From assembly GCA_001839685.1 (NCBI GenBank), contig MLAK01000883.1, positions 1-51,246 on the forward strand: 51,246 nt of DNA, given 5' to 3'. This DNA is from Tritrichomonas foetus (taxonomy: Eukaryota > Parabasalia > Tritrichomonadida > Tritrichomonadidae). Below, one piece after another: positions 9,284 to 19,700 of the stretch. Both the position numbers and the translations under genes were made by a program. Below the pieces are notes generated by a model. The model searched no databases. It was not told the origin of the DNA and saw only the letters and a list, made by a program, of their open reading frames with translations. Positions within the stretch are counted from its first letter, which is position 1. Each line of letters begins with the position of its first letter.

Positions 9284-10985
9284 TCTTGCAAAAATTTTTT
9301 TACTTTTTTTATTTTATGAAATTTCAATATATGTTTCAATTATTAGGAATTTTGTTAACTTCTTCAAATTTGGGAAATAGTTATTTTTATACTTTAGAGA
9401 ATGATGTTAAAATATTTCTTTAAGTTCAAGGACAACAGAGATATTAAATATAATATTTGTTTTTACATCTAATATAATATGTTATATCCTAATGGACTAA
9501 GCTTTTTCCATTAAGAAGTAAAGATAAAGAGATGTCAATAATATTCAAATAAATTGACAATTATCAATCAAAAAGTGAAAATTCTAGCTAAGAAATAATT
9601 TTTTGTTGAGCATAGAAACCTGGAAAATATTTTCTTATTGTCGATTTATAGCGATTAACGAATTATAAAATTACATTAAAGGCATTAATAAAGTATCAAT
9701 AAAAATATACCAAGAAAGATTTACGAAAATAAATTTGAGAGAAGAGATAATGATATTTTTATATCTTTTGGTAATGGATAGATATATTCAAAAAGTTTTT
9801 GTGTTATTTATCAAAAATTGAAAAGTCTATTTGGTTATTAGAATTAAATTTTGAGAATCAATTTTGATAAAGAGACAATTTGTAACAAAAATGTCTCAAA
9901 TATACTCAAATTTATTGAGTTATAACACAAAAACTTTTTCAATAATGATCGGTTTATTCTTCCAAAACACATTTGCCCGAACATCATGATATTTTATTTT
10001 CCAATATTTCGCAATAATTAGAAGCAAAGAAAATACCGTGGAAAGTGAGTGATTGATACTCACAAAATATTTCATTAAAATGTACAAGACCAAATACAAA
10101 TTCAATACATTCACACCTCATAAATTTGAAAAAAATCAAAGAATAACTTTGAATCCGGGGTCTTCAAAAATTCAGAAATTCATCATTGAGTTTTGTGAAA
10201 ATATTCAATTCAATTGTGAATGCTAACAATCCCATTCAATTTGGTAAATTTCCTTCCTATCCATAATTTTCTTGGTTGGTATCCCTGATCCGTCTTTGAT
10301 ACTCCCATTGACATAACATATGGAAGAACAAACTGTTTATTTTTGAACCAAAACATGACTTGAAATCCCAAGAATGTGGATCGAAACCGCTTTTTATTTA
10401 CCCGACTTTTGACCGTCATATTTTCATCGTAGCTCTTTTTCTCACTGAAACAGTATACACCATATTTTATTCTTATATACACATTTTAATTGCATTCCAA
10501 TCACAAATTTCACTTAATCAACAATATTTTGCATCGGAATTTGTTATCTAAGCTCCTTCATTTCAAGGAGCATTTCGATAAATTTCTATTGTTTGTTCGA
10601 TATTCATATATTATAAATCATATTTCCTTTGATTACCATTTTTCAATTTTTCAAATTGTCAATTTTTCTTATCAAATCCTTGCATGTGTATTTAAATAGA
10701 ATGTTAGAACTCGATTGAATAATCAAGTTAGATTATGATAATGAATAAAATTGTCAAAAATTATTGGAAAAATTAGACTTATAAAATTTTTACAAATAAT
10801 TAGTGATGATTGCTGGCTTCTATGGGAGAGGATATACATGATGATATTACTTTTTCTTCAACAGACAATTCACTGAAATTATTCAGCATGAACGTTTGAC
10901 TCCAACTCTTTGGCTGTGTGCCCAGTCTTAAACTGCAATATATCATTGATTTCGAGTTATAAAGTAAATCAGCGCCCAAAAAAGA
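9284..10985. other. Gene-poor AT-rich stretch, nothing recognised
   Basis: Very AT-rich with dense stops in all frames. The only frame of note is on the minus strand at 10210-10482 (90 codons, basic, e.g. PYVMSMGVSKTDQGYQPRKL), with a short hydrophobic frame at 9920-10114 downstream of it. They may be remnants of one decayed gene, but I cannot name it. Confidence 0.4.
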
Positions 10986-11871
10986 TTTAGTAATATATAA
11001 ACTTTCCTTTTTCGATGTGTGAATCCTTTAATTGTGAAAAATAAACATTTATTTCGGTCCAATTTTGTTAAAGGTGCAAAAGTATATTATTCAATATTAT
11101 CAGGTGAATTTACAATCATCATGCCAGATCTGTTGTTAACATGGCGAGTAAGAATTGGAGCTGAGTATAGTTGCATCTGTTCCATGAATCCATTCAATAC
11201 CATCTTGGACACATTGATGGGCAACAAAGATATATTTTAATTTTGTAGCTTGGAGGAATTAATTGATTGCTTAACATCCATTATTTTTGCATCAATTTTG
11301 ATTAGAATCTATGAATTTCACATCGTGGGTTGATGGATCTGCCAAACTAGATGGGATATTGTACTTTCTGAACAATTCACTATTGGTCGTTCGAGTTTGC
11401 ATCTTTTATTGATGTTTCTACGACCAGGAGAGATTCCCCCATTCAAGCCAAATATTTGATGAAATCATTGAGTAATTATCTTCTATTTCTTGATTCTCAC
11501 GAATATAATTATATTTTCCTGAACAATCAACATAGTCACCGATGAATAAAAATCGCATCAGTGATGAGTCATTGCTGAGATCGCAACAGCCAATAATCCG
11601 TAAGAGATCATGAATGATCCATGAATGTAGCCAGCAGCGAATGATGCTGATGAGTTTGTATTTAGCATATGTATAATTGATTCTCGATCGAGAGTCGTTT
11701 TGGAACGCTCAAGTAATCTTTTTCCAAAAAGGGAGCAGGAACGACCAATCCAATTTTTTCTATACCACCTTTGAATGATTGAACAAGTATCATGAATGCC
11801 TCTTTTAAAATATCCACTACATGAGAATGAAGCATATTTTTCAATTTAAATATCATTGGATAAGTTTTCAT
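10985..11871 (-). pseudogene. Decayed PPP-family Ser/Thr protein phosphatase
   Basis: Reading the minus strand across several frames recovers PPP (PP1/PP2A) landmarks in the correct order. An N-terminal helical piece starts at ATG 11871 (MKTYPMIFKLKNML). Next comes AAGYIHGSF at about 11604-11632 (family GDxHG), then HDLLRIIGCC in the next frame, and RFLFIGDYVD at 11526-11555 (family GDYVDRG, here followed by C instead of R). RNINKRC falls at the GNHExxxIN position. AHQCVQDGIEW lies at 11190-11222 (family RxHQxVxDG) and LTKLDRNKCLFFTI at about 11030-11070, a typical C-terminal phrase. Frame changes separate the pieces: one missing base between GSF and HDLL, others before HQCV and after SNSYSPC. 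Stops interrupt it and the GNHE metal/catalytic block is unrecognisable. It is dead by sequence. The ATG follows a TCA motif, so it was once a normal gene. Confidence 0.75.
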
Positions 11872-11943
11872 TGAATTTCCATTGAGATTGAAACAAACCT
11901 TTTTTATTCAATTCAAAAAAAGAAAAAATCGTCGAGTTTTCCA

Positions 11944-12439
11944 AGATGTATACAAACTAACTGGCTCTAGATGTAGAAGACTATTGAGAGATCTAAATGA
12001 ATAATTGTTGATATTATTGTTATCTAAAAATTATTTAATTGTAATCCTATTAATAATATATAAATATTAACATTTAAAAATCAAGATACAGAGAAAACCA
12101 AATCCAAAAAAAAATTGTGAGAAAAAAATAAACCCCACAGAAATTTCTGAGAATTATTGAGATAAAAAGTGATTTTATAGCATTAATATCTTGATTATTT
12201 CTTATCATAAATCGTGNTTTTTATTATCATATGACCCTCCATCGAAAATTATAATGTTTTCCAAAATACAAAAATGAAGTATAAAAAAAATATTAATAAT
12301 TTTGNTATAAATAAAAAAAATTTAGGCATCAATGAGAAGATTACGAATGTTTTGCCATCTAAATGGCGAGTCATCAGAAAATTCACTTGGCATCGAGTCT
12401 GGAAAAAAACANATTGGATTCCATTTTTCCCATTGNAAT
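11944..12439. repeat. Dispersed repeat, copy 1
   Basis: About 500 bases nearly identical to 32826-33234, starting at the shared terminus agatgtatacaaac and including a common coding-like minus-strand phrase (QTRCQVNFLMTRHLDGK). Copy 1 has about 77 extra bases near 12191-12268 that copy 2 lacks. It contains isolated ambiguous bases (n) not seen in unique sequence. It lies about 70 bases upstream of the dead phosphatase's start. It is probably a fragment of a transposable element; the class is not recognised. Confidence 0.8.
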
Positions 12440-13615
12440 GTTCGGAAACANTCTGAATTCTGTGAATCCGAAAAAGACATTTCTGGTTCTTCTACAAGTT
12501 GATTTGACTGAAGGTAATTGAAAATTCTATTTTTGTGAAATGAAAATATATATTTTTAAATGAAAAAATATCAAAAGACGCGAAAAAGATTATTTAATCA
12601 GAGATATAAAAAGATGAATCAATATTAGATTTTTCAAGTTTTCTCTCAATTTTGATGAGTGAAATATCATATTGAGGAATTCTCCATGATAAATTAGAGT
12701 GTCGACATCAAAACTCGCTTGATTAATCAATCAATTAATTTATCCATCCAATTTAGCACAATTTTCTTCAGGAAATAATTTACAATACTGAGTTATGTGG
12801 AAAATAATTATAACATCAAAAAATTGTCAAAAAATACTTGATACAATCCGATCTTAACTTTTTCTGTATTTATATATTTTCCTCTCAGAATCACTAACCA
12901 TATAAACACAGAAAAAGTAGTCATTTTTACAATGATTGGTCTCATGGTGATCTGATTGAAGTATTGTCATTTGCAAACCCAAATATGTGAATTTTTGAAG
13001 ATCTCAATTAAAAGGGCAAATGTATTATTAAAAAATGAAATCATTAAATTATTGTTGAATATGTTATTAAGAAATCTATTTTACGTTTCTGGCTCTTTTC
13101 CCCAGATTAATAAAATAACCAAGCAGCTATGATTCAAATCAAATAGATATTCATAAAAAGCTGGCAAATTGAAAAAGGATATTCATCATTTAATATTGAG
13201 AATACTTCAAAAAAAAATATTGATAATTAAAGACTTAACACAAGGTTCAAAAAGTAATGGAATATTTTCGAATGCCTTTTGTGATTGTAAATAATTTTTC
13301 GTAATAGAGAAAAAAAGACCAGCTTTCCTGTGAACATTTTTCGTCGATTTGGCCTTACATTTGACCTTAAATATTCATGTCAAAACATGTTGTCATTTAG
13401 TTGATTGAATGCAAAAGTGACACTATAAATGGTCATTTAACATCCAAAATATTTTTTGAGATGAAAATGGGCCAAGAATCGTGACAAATTAGTTAATTAA
13501 ATAAAGAAGAAATTTTTAAAATAAAATATATAGATTTTGATCGATTTTAAAAAATTCTGATTATATTGTGAGATTCAATTTTGAATCTTTCATTGTAAGT
13601 ATTTTATTGTTTTCT
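12440..13615. other. Gene-poor AT-rich stretch
   Basis: No frame longer than about 60 codons and no recognised domain. Sequence at 13413-13435 (core aaaagtgacactataaatgg) resembles 28172-28195, hinting at an old dispersed repeat. Confidence 0.4.
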
Positions 13616-14044
13616 TCATTCCGAGTCAGATTCTTTCAATTCAGACTTTGGAATTTCTGGTGGTTTCGTCAATTCCTCCAAAATCTTTTTCAGTTCGTCT
13701 GGTTTGTTGCCTGAAACGTGGCCGTGCTCATACGGATCGCCTCCTTCCTTCTTTGTAATTACGAATGAGTAAGGGAAAGTTTGAACGTTGAATTTCGTGA
13801 GAATTTCTTCGTTTTTCTCTGTATTGATTTTATAGAATTGGACTTTCGGAAATTCTGTTGCTATTTTTGGTAGCTGCGCGTTTAGTTCCCTGCTAATTTG
13901 GCAATACGGTGCCAAACAGATTCCAACAATGATTGAATTTGGCTCGACTAATTTTGCATAAAGATCGGAAGCTTTGAAGTCGTTTGGTGCCATTTCGAGG
14001 TTTGATGGGGGAGTAATAACTGGTGTTGATCCGAGATTTCCCAT
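13616..14044 (-). CDS. Thioredoxin-like protein with monothiol site, possible N-myristoylation
   Basis: 142 residues from an ATG. The fold is thioredoxin: b-strand SIIVGIC, active-site region LAPYCQISREL (44-54), strand VQFYKINTEKN, and the cis-proline region FNVQTFPYSFV with Pro91. Aligned to W-A-P-W-C-G-P-C, the site reads A-P-Y-C-Q-I-S: Cys48 is kept and the resolving Cys is Ser51. A CxxS site favours mixed-disulphide or glutathione chemistry, or substrate trapping, rather than full dithiol turnover. The N-terminus MGNLGST has Gly2 and a small residue at position 6, compatible with N-myristoylation and membrane attachment (inference). The C-terminus is acidic and Pro/Ser rich. It is divergent from the PAP2-like gene, 142 bases apart. 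Confidence 0.8.
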   Translation of the reverse strand: MGNLGSTPVITPPSNLEMAPNDFKASDLYAKLVEPNSIIVGICLAPYCQISRELNAQLPKIATEFPKVQFYKINTEKNEEILTKFNVQTFPYSFVITKKEGGDPYEHGHVSGNKPDELKKILEELTKPPEIPKSELKESDSE

Positions 14045-14186
14045 TTCAAAATTTGTTGATTTAATCGTAATTAATTCAAAATTGAGAACTTTATATGATG
14101 ATATTTCATAGAATTAGTTTGAATTACTGTCTCAAGCAAATTTTTATTTAGCCTTAACTGTTTACCAATTTCACCTCAGTAATAAC

Positions 14187-15152
14187 ATGGTTATCGCGAA
14201 TGCAATTGGCGACTCTTTTTTGAACAAATGTTATCAGAACGACAAATTTTTTATTGCAATTCAAGACGCATACACACCCATTTTCGGTTGGACAGAACCA
14301 TATCCGCTCCTTCTTTTGTTATTAATCTTGTTAATTATATTACCGGCAATTTTTAAATTTAGTTCGCAAGGATCCTTCCTAAAAATATATAGATTATATA
14401 ACATCATACGGCTAGGTCTTCTTTCGCTTTTACACCAAATTACATATTCGTACACAATTCAATCATTTTTATCAATGATTATCCGCCAGCCAGGTCCCTG
14501 CATAGTTGATGAGGAATACAACTTTTCTTTGAATGATTTACAGTTTCCTTTTAGTGCTGCAATGTCAGCAGCCATATTTGTGTTTTCAGTTGCACGTTTT
14601 TCTGGGATAAATAAGTATCGCTCAGTTTTATACTTCACCATATTTTTAACACCGGTTGTCATTTTTATCATGTCGTCTGGTCTCAGTTCACTTTTTCAAG
14701 TGATTACTTCAATTTTGATTTCTTATTTACTTCACTTTTGTCACTTGTATATTCCATTTCGTTGGATTCATCTTGAAAATGCCATCGTCTGCATACTGAA
14801 CATCATTGGAACAGTTTGTTGGTTGATTTATCAAGACGATCCTCCACGAAATGTTGTTTATTGCATGCTCTTCCCATTTGCTGTACTTTTGATTGATGAG
14901 TTTATGATAATTCGTCACCAAGTCACGCGTGGCGGATTTTCGACAGTTGAAAGGCCGGCCGATCTTTCATGGACAATTGAAACACAACATTCTGAGAGTA
15001 TTCGGCTTTTAAACAGTGATGAAGAAGAAAATTTCGACAGGAATTTGGATACGGACATAATGACTGCTTTTATTGCATTTTTATTGTTCTTTTCAGCAAT
15101 TTTAGGGAGACAACTTGTGGTTACAGTGAATTTCTTCCAAGCACCAACATAA
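14187..15152 (+). CDS. PAP2-like multi-pass membrane protein lacking catalytic residues
   Basis: 321 residues, about six membrane spans (first 38-57, last near 293-312). Three spaced phrases align with the PAP2/lipid-phosphate-phosphatase signature. SMIIRQPGPC at 96-105 corresponds to K-x6-RP, FPFSAAMSA at 120-128 to F-PSGH-AM, and SGLSSLFQVITS at 164-175 to SR-x5-H-x3-D. In these the catalytic positions are changed: the PSGH histidine is Ala125, the SR arginine is Gly165, the nucleophile histidine is Gln171 and the following Asp is Ser175. It is therefore probably a pseudo-phosphatase, perhaps lipid-binding or a scaffold in ER or Golgi membranes. A cytosolic loop at about 240-290 is hydrophilic and acidic. 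The ATG directly follows TCAGTAA. Confidence 0.65.
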   Translation: MVIANAIGDSFLNKCYQNDKFFIAIQDAYTPIFGWTEPYPLLLLLLILLIILPAIFKFSSQGSFLKIYRLYNIIRLGLLSLLHQITYSYTIQSFLSMIIRQPGPCIVDEEYNFSLNDLQFPFSAAMSAAIFVFSVARFSGINKYRSVLYFTIFLTPVVIFIMSSGLSSLFQVITSILISYLLHFCHLYIPFRWIHLENAIVCILNIIGTVCWLIYQDDPPRNVVYCMLFPFAVLLIDEFMIIRHQVTRGGFSTVERPADLSWTIETQHSESIRLLNSDEEENFDRNLDTDIMTAFIAFLLFFSAILGRQLVVTVNFFQAPT

Positions 15153-15397
15153 TTCTTGTTTAAATTATTTTGTTTTTGTGAAACTGTAATTTAAAAACAA
15201 TTGTTTTCATTGAAAGATGAAGTAGTTCACAGAAAATTTAGTCCCTCTTTTTCGTTGTTCTTTTTCACATACTGATTATTCTAGTAGATACGAAGAGGAT
15301 GATTAAGTAATAGAGAAATTTGTTGTTTTGTAAGTAAATATTTAGTATTTGAAGATTTTTAATATGACTTTTAATAATTCCGCATTTTTTTATCGTT

Positions 15398-16285
15398 TCA
15401 GTATAGTTTATATTTGCTGAATGGATCTTCACCAAAAATGTCTTGAACTTCTTCTGGAACAAAAGTATCCATTTTATCTGTAGTTGTATCTAAATTATCA
15501 AGATTTATTGAAGTATTTGTTGAATCAATTGATTCAATAATATATTCGTCATTACTTAATGAAGTTTCCTTTACAGCTTCAGTAATTTTCCTCCTTTTTA
15601 ATATAAAAATCGTAATAATTACTACAATGATAATAGAGACTCCAATTCCAGCACCATATCCAGATAGAAAACTCATAGTTTTAAATTTATTGGAAACTGG
15701 ATATGCTGACATTAATGATTGTGTTAGTTGATGTGATAATACATTAGACGGAGAAAATGCTGTAGTTGAGGCTACACAGTCATTTTCCATTGAATAATGG
15801 TCATCAGCACAATCGGTGGTATAGCATGTATTGGCATATTCTTTTTGTATTTTTTCATATAAATATTTATTATGTGATTGAATATTGGTATAAGTGAAAA
15901 AGAGTTCAATTTGTCCTGCTGTTATTTCTAATCGTGATTCTGCTAATATTTTATATCTATATCCTTTTTTTAATGTCATACTGAAATAAGCTGGATTACT
16001 TTTTGTACCAAAAATAGAAGAATCATTAAAATACAAAATGTGATCAATTTTCTCATTATTAGTGGTTTCTATAGCTTCAATATCTATTCGATATTCTCCT
16101 GACAATGGGGGAATGAATGATCCATACAATGAAAGAAACTCTTTATTGAAACATAGGTTTTCACTGATTTGATGACAACTTGAAGTCCCATCAGGAACTA
16201 TCATCATTATTGATCCTTGTTTCATAATAAGTGCTCCTGGTTGACACAAAGCCCAAGAAAAGTGAAAAAAATGTATGAAGAGCAT
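15398..16285 (-). CDS. Type I surface protein with PA14-like ectodomain
   Basis: The frame opens at TTG 16330; the first ATG at 16285 gives a signal peptide (MLFIHFFHFSWALCQPG), 295 residues. The ectodomain segment 'GSFIPPLSGEYRIDIEA' ... 'ILYFNDSSIFG' ... 'FSMTLKKGYRYKILAES' ... 'GQIELFFTY' follows the order of PA14 strands (GYIxxPxxGxYxFxxxS, LYIDG, xLxxGxYYPIRIxY, GxxxLxW). A Cys-containing stalk and Ser/Thr region precede one span (GIGVSIIIVVIITIFIL, about 211-230), a KRRK stop-transfer and an acidic tail ending FSKYKLY. By family PA14 domains bind carbohydrates or act in adhesins and proteases; the assignment rests on pattern only. It is the 3' convergent neighbour of the PAP2-like gene. 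Confidence 0.6.
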   Translation of the reverse strand: MLFIHFFHFSWALCQPGALIMKQGSIMMIVPDGTSSCHQISENLCFNKEFLSLYGSFIPPLSGEYRIDIEAIETTNNEKIDHILYFNDSSIFGTKSNPAYFSMTLKKGYRYKILAESRLEITAGQIELFFTYTNIQSHNKYLYEKIQKEYANTCYTTDCADDHYSMENDCVASTTAFSPSNVLSHQLTQSLMSAYPVSNKFKTMSFLSGYGAGIGVSIIIVVIITIFILKRRKITEAVKETSLSNDEYIIESIDSTNTSINLDNLDTTTDKMDTFVPEEVQDIFGEDPFSKYKLY

Positions 16286-16330
16286 ATCCAAATTCAAGAT
16301 TTTGATCTCACAATTTTTTTTATCATTCAA

Positions 16331-16734
16331 TACAGCATCAATTTTTTTCCAATAGTTTATTCAATAAGAAACAAACAAACATCAATAATGTAGTGTGACT
16401 TGTTTTCAAAGTTAATAAATTTTGAATAAAGTTAATAGTAAAATTGTGCCATTTTAATATCACGATAAAGATCAACGCAATTAAAATTGTTGCATTTTTT
16501 TCAAATTGTGTATTGTAACCTTTCCAAAAAAGAATTAATACTTTTTTACAATTAAGTATAGAAAAGTAAACAAGAGGTTAATTTGGGTGGAAAATCTTTT
16601 TTGGAAACCCTAGATTTAAAAATAAATACAAAAGAAATTTGTCCGTGTTATTGATATTTTTTACAAATAAATATAAGATAGAATAGATGTTTATAAACAA
16701 TAAAACAAAATGAAACCAAAATACCATTCTTTGG
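16331..16734. other. Intergenic, nothing seen
   Basis: AT-rich spacer between the Sec7 gene 3' end and the PA14-like gene start. No frame or repeat worth naming. Confidence 0.5.
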
Positions 16735-19700
16735 TTATTTTTTGATCATTTTTGACAAACTTTCTGAAAAATCTTTCAATTCTTCATTTCCTTCTATTTT
16801 AGATAAAAATGTTGTTACTGATTTTGTTGCCATTTTCACTTTTTTCATGTTCATCAATTGTTCAACATAAAGTTGCTCCATACTACATTCAAACAATCCA
16901 ATTTCATTTGCCTCTTTTTCGGTGCATTTTCGAATTGATGAGAGAATTTTGTCTGTCATTTTTCCATTGTTTTCAAAAGTTTTGAGTGTTTTTGAGAAAA
17001 AGATAATCAATTCAACTCGTTTCAATCCACAAAGTTTATCAATATCTGCTGATAATTCATTTCCAAGTTTTTCTTCAATTTCTTTCGAATTTTGCTGGAA
17101 AAATGAAGCCAATAAAGTCAACGAATTTAAAGAAAAGTCAGAATTTTCATGTAAACAACATTGCATTAAAATATTCATCTTTAAATCAAGTCGAATAGAA
17201 ATATCCATGATTTCAGTCAATAAATTTGTCATCTCTGGTTCAACAAATAAATTGAAAACATCAGGAATAAGTTCATTCAAAATTGTTTCTTTGACAATAT
17301 CAGAAACTTTTTCTTTTTGCATAATTTCAACTGTAGATAAAACAGATCTCTTTTTAATAATCGGTGTTGGATTCATGATACATTTTTGTAAGGATGCAAA
17401 GAAACAGCCCCAAACTTCATCATTTGCATTATTTTGAGATAAGAATGATGCAATTTTTTCAAATAGAAGTACAGCTTTGGCACCAATTTTTGGTGTTTTT
17501 CCCTTCACAACAAAGGAAGTTAAAACAGATTGAAGATGAACAACTTGTGGATGACTTAAATCAACTAAATGCTCATTAATTACTTTAGATATTAATTCAT
17601 ATCCTTTCACTCTATAATCGATTGCACAAGCATTTAATATTTGGAAAACTACACTCCAACCAGAATGAAGTGAATTCGCTAATTCATTCACTAGCGATGT
17701 TGTACATTCAATAATCATACCTTTAACTTCTGGACTTTGCTGAACAATGAATATTTCAAAGAAAGGACGAAGAAAATGTTCTTGAAAGTGAAATGCATTA
17801 GTTTCTGGTTGTTCAATGAATTTCTTAGTGATTTGCCAAAGAACATTAATTGTTGCTTTTGCTATATCTGCATTTTCAGAAGAACCTGCTTCAATTATCT
17901 GTGCAGAAATTGTTTCCCAAATTTCTTTCCAAATAATTTTTGGCCTTCCCATGTTAAAGTAAGCAACATCTGCCAATCTCAACAAAGTATACATTCTTGG
18001 TGGATTTTCAGAAAGTTCATTTGCTGATGTTTGACACATTGCACTTACTAAGTCGTTAATTGATTCACGATCAAGCGAATCTGATCCAGTGAATAAAATA
18101 TCGGGAATAGTGAAATACTTCAATTTCTGTAAAGCTGAAACTTCATCCATTAAAAGCGCCCAGGCACCTCTCAGGAAATTCCTATCAGTTGTTGCAACAG
18201 ATAAAAGTTCTTGTGTACATTTGATGTTCTTTTCTTTAATTTCTTCAACGCCATAAGTTCTCAATTTGGTGAATTTTGTAAATGAACTTACAAGTGTCTC
18301 GAGTGCTTCTTCACAATAACAATGTGATGCAATATGTGAAGCATAAGTCAAACCACGTAATGAACATTTGATAATTTTATTATTTTCTGAAGAATCAAAT
18401 GAAATTGCAAAAACAGCAAGTACTGGTGGCCAAACTATTTGAAACATTGGTGAAACAATGTCTGCTGAACCAACTTTTTTATAAGTTAATGAGGTACTTG
18501 TTGATGCTGCTTGTTTAGCATTCGCTAGAATTCGATTACATCTTTGCAAATAAAGTTCAGCCTTTTGCTTACGCGTAAGAAGTGAAGGAACATCTTCTTT
18601 TGATAAAAGTTGAATTTCTTTTGTTGTTATTCCATCATAAAGATCAACAAGAAATTGTCGAGGTAAATCTTTACCACCATCAATTCCACGATTATTTGCA
18701 ATGAATTCATCAAGTGACATTCTGCTTGATAACTTTGGATGATGTGCATCTGTATATAACATTAAAGCTGAATAAGCAACAACATAAACAGTATCAGCTG
18801 TACTAAATACACCAGGATTATCATTATAGTATTTGGAACCAAATTCTTCCATTACACGATCGATCATTTGACCTTCACCTGGAATTCTAAATTTCGATAG
18901 AAACATTCTAAATGCCTCTTCAAATCCTTTATTTTTGAAATCGAAAAACGCTACATAATTCTTCAATATTTCTGAATTGTTTAGCGTGCCAATTATTTCA
19001 CCTACACCTTTAGGATCTAGTTGTTGAGTATTGAAAAGAAATTCTGCAGCTTTTTCTTGTGTTGTGATATTTTGTTGAATGAAATATCTAAGTCCTTTCT
19101 TTGGCTCCTTTTTGAATAAATCAACACCTTGCTGAAAGACATCTTTTTGCCGTTTGGCTTCAATTAAAGTATCTGTTACTATTTCAGCTTTATTGCTTTT
19201 AGTTGTATTCAAATATTTCCATAAAGTTTTCAAAATTTTGCGAAGAACCTTTAATGCTGGTAGTTGGCTGCTGTCATCAGGATAGGCATGTTTGGCAACA
19301 AGGCTAATAGTATTCTCAAAAAGTGATACATATGTTCCACTGCTGTCACAATCAAAATTAACGAAAAGATCAACAAAAAGTTGTGGTGCAGATGCTAAGT
19401 ATTTCAGGACTTCACAAGTTCGGGAAATTTGACGAGAACTAGGTGATGAAAGTGTATGAAGAAGACCTTTATCAAATAAATCATGAATACGATGAATATA
19501 AATATGTGAAAATTTCTGATAAACTGTTAAAATTAATTTTGCAAAAGGAATGGATAATTCAATATGATTATCTAAAGCTAAAGCCATCATTGCAAGATGA
19601 ATTTCACGATTTAAAATGTTTTCAATGATTGGACCTTCACAGAAAAGCGGAATATTTAAATTAAGAATCTCGTCAAGCATCGAACAACATAATTCTAGTG

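Noticed and set aside
10210..10482. 90-codon minus-strand frame as a real gene
   Set aside because: Protein-like in part but no recognisable domain, no adjacent gene-like composition, and it lies in decayed DNA; mentioned only as a possible remnant.
11019..11240. 73-codon plus-strand frame
   Set aside because: It is the shadow of the PPP phosphatase pseudogene on the other strand (AHQCVQDGIEW, DRNKCLFF).
12274..12456. Plus-strand 60-codon frame repeated at 33080-33277
   Set aside because: Shared only because the DNA repeat is shared; the minus strand of the same block looks more protein-like, and neither matches a family I know.
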